From an uncultured Eubacteriales bacterium (GTDB taxonomy: Bacteria > Bacillota > Clostridia > Oscillospirales > Acutalibacteraceae): DNA of 6,422 bases. The notes beneath the pieces are model-generated. The model saw nothing but the letters and a program-made list of their open reading frames with translations, did not search any database and was not told where the DNA came from. Below are positions 1-6,198 of the stretch, in pieces (position 1 is the stretch's first letter; each line of letters begins with the position of its first letter). Where the stretch lies: assembly GCA_934408795.1 (NCBI GenBank), contig CAKRVQ010000063.1, forward strand, positions 1-6,422, written 5' to 3'. Made by a program: the position numbers and the translations under genes.

Positions 1-1783
1 CGAACTTTTTATATATACCGTTTTCATTGACGGTATCCGCGTCATCCGAGAGAGATGCCTCCCTATATGCGGAATTAAGCTCTTTTGTAAGTTCACGCTG
101 CCTTCCGACGGCGGCAAAGTCGGATATAACATATGCACATAACGCGATCGAGAGAAGACAAACCGCGATCAGGGCGATCTTTCCGATCATGATCGGAACA
201 CTGTCACCGACCCATGGCAAGACCGCGCTTAAAAATCTTCGCGCTTTACCTTTTTCGGTTTTTGTCGGATCGGTGTTTTCGTTTGACGGGTCTGTCTCAA
301 AAACGGTTGATTCGCCGTCGTGCGGCACGCTGTCGTCGGCGGCGGTCATATCGTCACCGCTATCCGTATCCTGTACGGCAGACTTATTATCAGCGCCGAT
401 GTCTGCGTCTGTGCTTGTATGTGAGCCTGTGTCGGCATCTGTATTGGTATCTGTATGCGCGCCTGCATCTGCATCCGCATCCGTTCCGACGCTGATCGTG
501 TCGGAGGAGAGGTGCATGTCGGCTGAGAAATGTGTTTCGGCGGAAAAGGGTGTATCGACCGAAGAAGATATGTCAGCAGAACCGATGTTGTCTGAAGAGC
601 AAGCTTCTTCGGAGGAGTGAGCTTCTTCGGAGGGGTGAGCATCGTCGGAAGGAGCAGATGTATCGGAGAGGGAAGGCGTGCCGACCGATTCCGAACGGCG
701 CTCGGTGCCGATGTCCTCGGGGAACATTCTGCGAAGAATGTCAGCCGCTTCGTCTGCCGCGGCATTATCGACCGTATTCACCCGTGTCGGTGCAGCAGAT
801 GAAAACATCCTTACTTTTATTTCATCGTCGGTAAGAACGCCTGTGTGCTTGCCGCTCGGCACCCCGTTTTCGGGATCGCGGTCGGAGGACGGCTCGGCAT
901 CTCCCGGGCGTACACTTCCCGATACTTTGTTCGTGTCCGTATCAGCTTTTTCGGCAGTCGGACGGCACTTTGCAAGCGTGTTGATATACGCTCTGTCGAC
1001 CGAAAAATCGAACAACCTTTCGATGGTAATACAATAATCGTCATTGCCGCGGTAAAGCTCCGCCCCGAAGTCGGGAAACTCAAGGTAACGCCTTACAAGG
1101 TCAAGCGCATACACCGAAGTACGCCGCCTGATCTCGTCGCGATCATATCCCTTATCGGTGAGCAAAAGCTTCAGTACCCACAGGCCGTAGGCATCACACA
1201 TACCCAAATAAACAAGCCCTACCGGTTTACCTTCGCTCGTGGCGGGACCTGCGACGCCCGTTACCGAAAGACCTATATCTGCTCCGCTCACACGCATTGC
1301 GCCTATCGCCATTTGCGCCGCCGTTTGAGAGCTTACTGCTCCGAAGCGCTCAAGCAGCACGGGACTCACATTAAGAGCTTTTGTCTTGATCTCGTTTGAA
1401 TATGCACTTATACCGAATTCAAATACCGAGGACGCTCCCTCTATTTCGGTTATCATCGAAGATATCATGCCCGAAGTACAGGATTCGGCGGTGGCAAGCT
1501 CACAGTGTCTGTGTTTTAACAGGGAAACGACACGGCGCTCGACGGTATCTCCGCCTTCGCCGAGGATGTTCTGCCCTAAGATCTTTCTTATATCCTTTAT
1601 CGCGGTGTCGACCTGATCGGCGTGCCCTGTTTCTTCGACAGATACCGTGACCGAAACAACGCCGCTGTTGTCCGAGACTGTTACCGACACATCGGAAAAT
1701 GCCCCCGATTCTGTCAGCAGTTCTTTGATCTTGTCGGCGCTCGCACCGACGGCGAGAAGAGTTTTTGAAAAACGGTCAGTCAT
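1..1783 (-). CDS. CinA C-terminal-domain (NMN amidase-like) protein with acidic repeat linker and transmembrane helix; C-terminus beyond window
   Basis: 594 residues are visible from the ATG at 1783; the frame is open to the window edge, so the protein is C-terminally partial. Residues 1-75 resemble the KH-like subdomain that precedes the amidase in full CinA, but the N-terminal MoaB-like domain is absent. Residues about 78-236 are a CinA C-terminal domain, the family that deamidates nicotinamide mononucleotide to nicotinate mononucleotide in pyridine-nucleotide salvage. Family motifs are AESCTSG (98-105, putative nucleophile Ser101), YSNEIK (128-133) and VTGVAGP (174-180). Residues about 237-510 are a linker, low-complexity and acidic from about 275. 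Residues about 531-553 form a hydrophobic helix, followed by a charged segment ending NENGIYKKF. This predicts a cytoplasmic N-terminus and an outer C-terminus. The end resembles the region just before a class B sortase domain, which is an inference. The gene starts 7 bases after thiI; AGG lies 11 bases upstream of the ATG. The amidase domain is well supported; the C-terminal identity is open. Confidence 0.8.
   Translation of the reverse strand, partial: MTDRFSKTLLAVGASADKIKELLTESGAFSDVSVTVSDNSGVVSVTVSVEETGHADQVDTAIKDIRKILGQNILGEGGDTVERRVVSLLKHRHCELATAESCTSGMISSMITEIEGASSVFEFGISAYSNEIKTKALNVSPVLLERFGAVSSQTAAQMAIGAMRVSGADIGLSVTGVAGPATSEGKPVGLVYLGMCDAYGLWVLKLLLTDKGYDRDEIRRRTSVYALDLVRRYLEFPDFGAELYRGNDDYCITIERLFDFSVDRAYINTLAKCRPTAEKADTDTNKVSGSVRPGDAEPSSDRDPENGVPSGKHTGVLTDDEIKVRMFSSAAPTRVNTVDNAAADEAADILRRMFPEDIGTERRSESVGTPSLSDTSAPSDDAHPSEEAHSSEEACSSDNIGSADISSSVDTPFSAETHFSADMHLSSDTISVGTDADADAGAHTDTNTDADTGSHTSTDADIGADNKSAVQDTDSGDDMTAADDSVPHDGESTVFETDPSNENTDPTKTEKGKARRFLSAVLPWVGDSVPIMIGKIALIAVCLLSIALCAYVISDFAAVGRQRELTKELNSAYREASLSDDADTVNENGIYKKF
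125..193 (-). other. Predicted transmembrane segment of the CinA-like composite protein
   Basis: Residues about 531-553 of the protein starting at 1783 read IMIGKIALIAVCLLSIALCA and onward, an almost uninterrupted hydrophobic stretch of membrane-spanning length. It is preceded by a basic patch (KGKARR at 511-516) that would stay inside. By the positive-inside rule, the amidase and linker are cytoplasmic and everything after residue about 555 is extracytoplasmic. Confidence 0.75.
389..655 (-). repeat. Low-complexity hexapeptide and dipeptide repeat tract inside the CinA-like protein
   Basis: Three adjacent 18-bp units start at plus-strand 602, 620 and 638 (agcttcttcggagg, agcttcttcggagg, agcatcgtcggaag). 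They encode hexapeptides of the form A-H/P-S-S-E-E (residues about 377-394). A second, more diverged set at residues 408-431 reads SVDTPF, SAETHF, SADMHL, SSDTIS. Residues 433-465 then alternate D/T with A/T/N (DADADA, HTDTNTDADT) from short gat/gac/aca codon repeats. The tract is strongly acidic and probably disordered, a spacer between the amidase and the membrane helix. Confidence 0.8.
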
Positions 1784-1790
1784 AAAGACA

Positions 1791-2960
1791 TCAACCTATC
1801 CTTTCAAATCTTGTGCCGCTTACCGCGCGGTCGATAAGTGATTCAATGTCCAGCTTTTCTTCCGCTGCTTCGCATCGGTCTGCGGTGGGCTTTGTGCGCG
1901 GGTGCTTGGGAGTAAAGACGGTGCAGCAGTCCTCGTAAGGTTCGATCGAAATGTCAAATGTGTCGATCTTTCTTGAAATATCTATTATCTCAAACTTGTC
2001 CATACCGATAAGCGGTCTTAGAACAGGGATGTCGATGACGCTTTCGGTGCAGCCGAGGGCGGGCAGCGTTTGACTTGCCACCTGACCGAGGCTTTCTCCC
2101 GTTATCAGAGCTCCGTCGCCGTTTTCGGCGGCGATGCGCTCGGCTATTCTCATCATACATCTTGTCATAATGAGGGTGAAGTTTTCTTCGGGACAGTCGC
2201 TCGCGATCTTTTCCTGAATTTCGGTAAACGGTACAACGGCGAGCTTTATGCACCCGCTGTACAGAGCGACCTTTTCGAGAAGCTTTTTTACCTTCAGCTC
2301 GGCGCGCTCCGATGTGTAGGGCGGACTAGCAAAATGTATTGCATCAAGCATAAGTCCGCGCTTTGCCATCATATATGCAGCCACGGGACTGTCGATGCCG
2401 CCCGAGATAAGTACGGCCGCTTTTCCCGCAGTTCCTACGGGCATACCGCCCGCTCCTCTTATCTGACCGCAGTGAATGTATGCGGCACTGTCTCTTATCT
2501 CAACATTCACGATCTCGTCGGGATTGTGGACATCGACCCTTAAATGATGATATTTTGAAAGCAGAGCTCCGCCGACCGCAGCCGATATTTCGGGGGATTT
2601 TGCGGGGAACGACTTGTCCGACCGTTTGGTCTCCACCTTAAATGTCTTTATGCCCGAGAGGGGAGTGCAGAGATACTCGCAGGCGGTCGATATTATACTG
2701 TCGAGATCCTTTTCGGCGACTGCCGCACGCGAAAAAGCCACGATGCCGAATATCTTCGAAACCGCGTCGAGCGCACCTTCAAAGTCAAAATCGTCATCAT
2801 GCGGCTCAATAAAGATCGCGGACTGCGCTCTGCCTACCGTGATCTTACCGAATTTGCCGATGCGGTATTTTATGCTCCTTATGAGTGCATCCTCAAAGGT
2901 GCTGCGGTTAAGCCCTTTAAGCACCAATTCACCGTTTTTTATAAGTATGATCTCTTTCAT
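1791..2960 (-). CDS. thiI: tRNA 4-thiouridine synthase / sulfurtransferase ThiI
   Basis: A 389-residue protein of the ThiI family. ThiI adenylates uridine 8 of tRNA and inserts sulfur to make 4-thiouridine, and can supply sulfur for the thiamin thiazole. Residues about 1-165 hold the ferredoxin-like and THUMP tRNA-binding regions. The PP-loop ATP-binding motif SGGIDSP is at 186-192, in the usual VLISGGIDSPVAAYMM context. ITGESLGQVASQTL (286-299) and EDCC-VFTPKHPRTKP (343-358) are family-typical, the cysteines matching the catalytic-cysteine region. There is no C-terminal rhodanese domain, as in Bacillus-type ThiI (about 400 residues) and unlike E. coli, so sulfur probably comes directly from the desulfurase encoded upstream. 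The ATG at 2960 is chosen because KEIILIKNGELVLKG is the family N-terminus and GGGAG lies 5 bases upstream; an upstream ATG at 3020 would add 20 non-family residues and overlap the desulfurase gene. Confidence 0.96.
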   Translation of the reverse strand: MKEIILIKNGELVLKGLNRSTFEDALIRSIKYRIGKFGKITVGRAQSAIFIEPHDDDFDFEGALDAVSKIFGIVAFSRAAVAEKDLDSIISTACEYLCTPLSGIKTFKVETKRSDKSFPAKSPEISAAVGGALLSKYHHLRVDVHNPDEIVNVEIRDSAAYIHCGQIRGAGGMPVGTAGKAAVLISGGIDSPVAAYMMAKRGLMLDAIHFASPPYTSERAELKVKKLLEKVALYSGCIKLAVVPFTEIQEKIASDCPEENFTLIMTRCMMRIAERIAAENGDGALITGESLGQVASQTLPALGCTESVIDIPVLRPLIGMDKFEIIDISRKIDTFDISIEPYEDCCTVFTPKHPRTKPTADRCEAAEEKLDIESLIDRAVSGTRFERIG

Positions 2961-2975
2961 TTTATCTCCCTGCTC
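2952..2975 (-). promoter_or_regulatory. Ribosome binding site of thiI inside the 3' end of the desulfurase gene
   Basis: On the minus strand the sequence reads GGGAGATAAAATG, where TAA is the desulfurase stop (2964-2962) and ATG (2960-2958) starts thiI one base later. The GGGAG therefore lies in the last codons of the upstream gene. This decides the thiI start and suggests translational coupling. Confidence 0.75.
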
Positions 2976-4092
2976 TGCGCAAAGTCGCTTTGGCGGATGT
3001 GAGTGCCTCAATAAAGGCATCCGCTTCTTCTGTTGTGTTGTCGTCCGAAAAACTCAGCCTCAGCGCACTCTCTGCGCGCTCTTTCGAAAGTCCCATCGCT
3101 CCGAGAACATGACTCGTTACGCCCTTTGCACAGGCACTTCCGCTTGAAACGAAGATATTTCTCGCTTCAAGGTAGTGAAGAAGCGTTTCGGAGCGGTATC
3201 CCGGAACGGATATGTTGAGTATGTAGGGAAGGGCGTCTTCGGGAGAATTTATTTCGATCCCGCCCAAAGCCGACAGCCTGTCCCGAATGTAACGGTTCAG
3301 CTCGGCGATGCGCCCGATATTCCGCTCGGGTCTCATCTCTGAAACGGCTGCTCCGAAACCCGCGATTGCGGGAACCGGCTCGGTGCCGTTCCTGATACCT
3401 TTCTCCTGACCGCCGCCGTAAAGGATCGGAAGTATGTGGGCGGAGGAGGATCTGTACAATGCTCCGACACCTTTCGGTCCGTGGACCTTGTGGGCGCTTA
3501 CACTCATAAGATCAGCGCCGAGCTCCTTTGCATTCAGCCGCACCTTTCCGAAAGCCTGAACCGCATCGGTATGAATAAGCGCGGGGGAACCGGCATCCTT
3601 TACGATCTTTCTCACGGATGAAACGGGAAAGATCGCTCCTGTCTCGTTGTTCACGGTCATAATGCTCACGAGCACCGTGTTCTCGGTCACTGCGGCGCGG
3701 ATATCGTCCTCGCTTATATGACCGTATCGGTCGGGCTTGAGCTTTATGACCTCAAATCCTTCGCTTTGAAGTTGTTCGAGAGAGGCGAGCAGTGAGTGAT
3801 GCTCAACGGCGGTCGAAACAACTCTGTTTCCGCGGCGCTTCATTGCTCTTGCTCCGCCGAGGACCGCAATGTTGTTTGATTCGGTACCTCCGCTTGTAAA
3901 GAATATTTCGTCACTGCGGCAGGAGAGTGCCTTCGCAAGAGCATCCCGAGCGCCGTTTATCACTTCCTCGGCCCTTATGCCGAGAGAGTGGAGAGATGAG
4001 GGGTTGCCCCATGTGTTTTCAAGAGCCGATCCGACTGCGGCAATGCACCCCTCGGACGGCTTTGTTGTTGAACTGTTGTCAAAATATATCAT
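2962..4092 (-). CDS. Cysteine desulfurase, NifS/IscS family (PLP enzyme)
   Basis: A 376-residue class V aminotransferase-fold enzyme that removes sulfur from L-cysteine, giving alanine and an enzyme-bound persulfide. The N-terminus IYFDNSSTTKP is the family signature. TSGGTESNN (66-74) binds the cofactor phosphate, EHH (97-99) contains the histidine that stacks on PLP, HTDAVQAFGK (174-183) is conserved, and SAHKVHGPKG (199-208) carries the Schiff-base Lys202. SSGSAC (316-321) carries the persulfide Cys321. Directly followed by thiI, it matches the dedicated ThiI sulfur donor (NifZ in Bacillus subtilis) rather than a general iscS; no iscU follows, and no Rrf2-type regulator gene is next to it within the window. 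The ATG at 4092 is preceded by AGGA at 8 bases; the frame extends to 4161, but the extra 23 residues look nothing like the family. Function is secure; the subfamily name is inferred, so no symbol is given. Confidence 0.96.
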   Translation of the reverse strand: MIYFDNSSTTKPSEGCIAAVGSALENTWGNPSSLHSLGIRAEEVINGARDALAKALSCRSDEIFFTSGGTESNNIAVLGGARAMKRRGNRVVSTAVEHHSLLASLEQLQSEGFEVIKLKPDRYGHISEDDIRAAVTENTVLVSIMTVNNETGAIFPVSSVRKIVKDAGSPALIHTDAVQAFGKVRLNAKELGADLMSVSAHKVHGPKGVGALYRSSSAHILPILYGGGQEKGIRNGTEPVPAIAGFGAAVSEMRPERNIGRIAELNRYIRDRLSALGGIEINSPEDALPYILNISVPGYRSETLLHYLEARNIFVSSGSACAKGVTSHVLGAMGLSKERAESALRLSFSDDNTTEEADAFIEALTSAKATLRRAGR

Positions 4093-4117
4093 ATTGATGA
4101 TCCTGCGCCTTTGATTC

Positions 4118-4355
4118 TTGTGTTGTCGGCAAAACGGTGTTTTCTGTTGCTCCGTAAGCAATTTGTATGTCGTTTGCCGCTCGGGAAGGCAGGCGTTATT
4201 TGCTGCCTGCAGTCGCTTGGGCGATCATTTGCCGAACTGCCTTGCTGCCCTTAAGTCGGTTGTCTCTTATTGTCGGATGCAAAAAAAATTACGGCTTCAA
4301 GCGCTGCTTGTGACCGCATCCCTGCGGTATCCGCCTTTTTGCAACACCCGGCTAT
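4118..4355 (-). ncRNA. Candidate structured RNA (6S-like or cis-regulatory leader) upstream of the desulfurase gene
   Basis: The minus-strand transcript from the promoter at about 4362-4390 can fold end to end. GUGUUG (4347-4342) pairs with CAACAC (4125-4120), CAAAA (4341-4337) with UUUUG (4134-4130), and GG (4335-4334) with CC (4137-4136). Inside, 4259-4237 pairs with 4192-4177 as a 16-bp hairpin with unpaired bases only on the 5' side. GGATGC (4321-4316) pairs with GCATCC (4280-4275), and TTGCT/AGCAA forms a small hairpin at 4161-4147. A closing stem, a wide bubble with small hairpins and an apical stem recall 6S RNA; B. subtilis 6S-1 also lies near a cysteine desulfurase gene (recalled, not checked). 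About 230 nt is long for 6S, and no terminator separates it from the desulfurase gene, so a leader is equally possible. No T-box, SAM or TPP signature is intact. All folding was done by eye. Confidence 0.35.
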
Positions 4356-4390
4356 TTTATTATTATACTATAGTCTATCAACTAATACAA
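4354..4390 (-). promoter_or_regulatory. Promoter of the desulfurase-thiI-cinA-like operon
   Basis: On the minus strand, TATAAT (4367-4362, perfect -10) is 17 bases downstream of TTGTAT (4390-4385, a weak -35). An overlapping alternative is TTGATA (4381-4376) with TAAAAT (4359-4354) at 16-base spacing, one mismatch in each box. Either would start transcription near 4355-4347, exactly at the 5' end of the predicted RNA fold. The imperfect palindrome TATACTATAGTCTA (4364-4377) overlaps the -10 and spacer and could be an operator. Confidence 0.55.
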
Positions 4391-4397
4391 CTGAAAA

Positions 4398-4669
4398 TTT
4401 CAACCGATATTTTCAATGCAGTACGCGGGGGATGGCTTCGCGTTCAACGGCGGAAATCCGAAAGCGATCTTAAATGCTTCACATCGTTTTTTTGTCGGCG
4501 GGCGGGCAGGCGGTCGAAAGTCGTCGAAAACCGTCGTAAACAGGACGGGTCATAACCGAAAGCGGAGCAAGTAAAGAGTTATTAAAGCAAAAGCTTTCGG
4601 CGGGAATGCATATATAAAGAACCGAGAGGAAAAAATAACAAAAATTCGAAAGGTGTAGAAAGAGACGAT
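4398..4669. other. Intergenic remainder upstream of ypeB, no gene recognised
   Basis: No convincing coding region is seen on either strand; open frames here have no family resemblance. Short GTCG-containing direct repeats occur at about 4512-4540 (ggtcgaaa, gtcgtcgaaa, ccgtcgtaaa), and AAAGC-AAAA-GCTTT forms a small inverted repeat at 4584-4597. The ypeB promoter should be here. GCAAA (4587-4591), 17 bases, then CATATAT (4609-4615) only loosely resembles a forespore sigma-G promoter. A sigma-A-like pair TTGCAA (4339-4344) with TATTAT (4361-4366) on the plus strand is an alternative far upstream. Confidence 0.4.
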
Positions 4670-5998
4670 ATGATGACTCTGAAAAAAAGAACGGCAATAA
4701 GAATATTGAGCTTTGCCTGCGCCGCGGTTCTTGCAGTCGCCGGCTTTGCAATAAGGGAGTGCGTCGACAAAAACTACTATATAATGTTGAGCCGCCACGC
4801 GTACAGCAGAAATCTTGAGGAGCTCTCTGCAAGTCTCAACAATATAAACACCACGGTGGAAAAGGTCCTGTATTCGTCAAGCCCGTCCGAACTGGGAGGA
4901 TTTGCCGCTGAACTCTGGAAGGAGTCGGGCATCGCGAAGTCGTCGCTTTCCCAACTTCCGTGCGGCGAAGACGAACTGACGATTATCAACAGGTTTCTCT
5001 CGCAGGTGGGCGATTATTCACTGTTCCTTGCAAAGAAAATGATCGTCGGTGACAAAATAACGGCAGAAGAAAGAGAAAATGTCAGACTCCTTTCTCAAAC
5101 GGCTACGGGTATCGCGGGAAGCGTCAGCAATTCGCTTGCACTCTATACCGACGGATACTGGACCGACGAACTTATATCCGCGAGGGATAAAGAGTATATA
5201 AGCAGCTTCGGTCAGAGTATGAGTGAAATAGAGGATACCCTTACAGATTATCCCACGCTGATATATGACGGACCCTATTCGGACCACATACTGACAAGTG
5301 TTCCGAAAGTGACCGAATCGGCTCCCGAAGTGGACAGACATTCGGCAAGAAACATTGCCGCCGAATTTCTTTCGGTCTCCGCCGAAGCCCTTAAAAACGG
5401 CGATGATGTCAAGGGAAATATGCCTTGCTACAGTTTTGTGACCGAGGATTCCGAAACAGATATCACGGTAAACGGCGGGTATATTGCCGAATACAGAAAA
5501 TACCGAACCGTCGGGAACGCGACCGTCTCATATGAACAGGCGGTAGAAAAAGCGAAAAAGTATCTTGCTGTGTACGGCGGAAAATTCACCGAAACCTATT
5601 ATTTTGCCGATGAGGGGATGTGTACGGTCAATTTTGCGGTCACCGAATCGGATCGCGTATATTACACCGATCTCATCAAGGTCGGAATTGCGCTTGATAA
5701 CGGCGAGCTGATGATGATAGAAGCGGACGGGTGGCTGGCAAACCATCACGAAAGGGAGATAAAAACACCGTCGCGCACAGAGGCGGAAGCGAGGGCGACC
5801 CTCTCCGAGTCGCTTAAACCCGAAAGAACGCGACTTACGGTGATTCCGACATCGGGAAAAAACGAAAAACTGTGCTATGAATTCCTCTGCAAAGGAATAT
5901 CGGAACACGAGGTGCTCGTGTATGTCAACGCCGAAACGCTGAGGGAAGAGGATATGTTAATAGTGCTTAAGACAGACGGCGGAACGCTTGTGAAATAA
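4670..5998 (+). CDS. ypeB: Germination protein YpeB (spore cortex, PepSY domains)
   Basis: A 442-residue protein close to the usual YpeB length of about 450. YpeB is made in the forespore, sits at its inner membrane with the bulk outside, and is needed to localise and stabilise the cortex-lytic enzyme SleB. Residues about 9-27 are a hydrophobic N-terminal anchor after KKR. Residues about 40-190 are the helical N-terminal domain. YPTLIYDGPYSDHI (194-207) is the highly characteristic YpeB motif. Three PepSY-like units follow, at about 225-275, 285-355 (VSYEQAVEKAKKYLAVYGG opening) and 368-435 (EAEARATLSESL opening). The start is the first of two tandem ATGs; AAAGGTG at 4649-4655 is rather distant and AGAAAGAG at 4657-4664 is nearer, so the second ATG at 4673 is possible. 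In Bacillus ypeB follows sleB; here no sleB is visible on either side, the neighbours being a divergent sulfur operon and rplU. Forespore regulation is expected from the family, not shown by a clear promoter. Confidence 0.9.
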   Translation: MMTLKKRTAIRILSFACAAVLAVAGFAIRECVDKNYYIMLSRHAYSRNLEELSASLNNINTTVEKVLYSSSPSELGGFAAELWKESGIAKSSLSQLPCGEDELTIINRFLSQVGDYSLFLAKKMIVGDKITAEERENVRLLSQTATGIAGSVSNSLALYTDGYWTDELISARDKEYISSFGQSMSEIEDTLTDYPTLIYDGPYSDHILTSVPKVTESAPEVDRHSARNIAAEFLSVSAEALKNGDDVKGNMPCYSFVTEDSETDITVNGGYIAEYRKYRTVGNATVSYEQAVEKAKKYLAVYGGKFTETYYFADEGMCTVNFAVTESDRVYYTDLIKVGIALDNGELMMIEADGWLANHHEREIKTPSRTEAEARATLSESLKPERTRLTVIPTSGKNEKLCYEFLCKGISEHEVLVYVNAETLREEDMLIVLKTDGGTLVK

Positions 5999-6059
5999 CC
6001 GTTCGTCCCGTCTCGGTGCAAAGATCGCACTGCCTTTGAAAGATTTAAGGGCAACGGGG
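5999..6059 (+). other. Structured stretch after ypeB, not a clear terminator
   Basis: CCCGT (6007-6011) can pair with ACGGG (6054-6058), enclosing a GTGC/GCAC hairpin (about 6017-6031) and a GCCTT/AAGGGC hairpin (about 6032-6052). No T-run follows on the plus strand, so it does not meet the pattern of an intrinsic terminator. It may stabilise the ypeB mRNA 3' end or be a chance fold. Confidence 0.3.
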
Positions 6060-6109
6060 CGAAAAATGTCCGAAAAATGCTTGACAATCCGCCGATTAGA
6101 TGTTATAGT
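6060..6109 (+). promoter_or_regulatory. Strong sigma-A-type promoter of rplU with UP-element-like A-tracts
   Basis: TTGACA (6081-6086, perfect -35), 17 bases, then TATAGT (6104-6109, one mismatch) with a TGT extended -10 at 6101-6103. Just upstream, CGAAAAATG occurs twice (6060-6068 and 6071-6079), 11 bases apart. This places two A5 tracts on the same helix face at the position of an UP element. Transcription should start near 6116. High strength fits a ribosomal protein gene. Confidence 0.88.
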
Positions 6110-6115
6110 GGTAAA

Positions 6116-6185
6116 GCCGCATATTATGGGCACCGAAGTGCCGCGCAGTGAGCGCGACCGCCTATCGTAGCGAGACTGAAACAAG
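6116..6185 (+). promoter_or_regulatory. rplU 5' leader, probably an L21-type ribosomal leader
   Basis: The leader between the promoter and rplU has two adjacent hairpins, GGCAC-CGAA-GTGCC (6129-6142) and GCGC-AGTGA-GCGC (6143-6155). These are followed by the ACCGCCTATCGTAGCGAGA segment. Firmicutes commonly carry a structured L21 leader here that is thought to allow autoregulation by the ribosomal protein. Position and hairpin layout fit; the assignment to that family is from memory and needs a covariance-model check. Confidence 0.55.
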
Positions 6186-6198
6186 CAGGTGAAAAAGA

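Noticed and set aside
346..765. Open frames on both strands over 27-1650 (for example 27-620 plus, 346-765 minus, 845-1399 plus)
   Set aside because: They lie opposite or out of frame with the continuous CinA-like reading frame, are rich in Arg/Ser or Arg/Pro from its repeats, and match no family.
2961..3020. Longer N-termini for ThiI (ATG at 3020) and the desulfurase (ATG at 4161)
   Set aside because: The added residues do not resemble the families, the ThiI extension overlaps the upstream gene by 59 bases, and better ribosome binding sites precede the internal ATGs at 2960 and 4092.
4313..4340. TPP riboswitch or T-box signature (GGCGGATACCGCAGGGA resembles parts of both)
   Set aside because: The similarity sits within about 20 nt of the predicted transcript start, so the upstream half of either element (CTGAGA for TPP, stem I and specifier loop for T-box) cannot be present, and none is seen further down.
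4444..4497. Terminator ending in the T7 run at 4491-4497
   Set aside because: Only 4-bp stems with long loops precede the T-run and no upstream plus-strand gene needs termination there.
4118..4555. Plus-strand frame of 145 codons across the intergenic region
   Set aside because: The composition is Cys/Arg/Leu-rich with no recognisable motif or good ribosome binding site. It runs opposite the predicted leader RNA and start of the desulfurase operon.
4479..4832. Minus-strand frame of 117 codons overlapping the ypeB start
   Set aside because: It is antisense to the ypeB membrane anchor; its apparent hydrophobic stretch is the mirror of that anchor and AT-rich upstream DNA.
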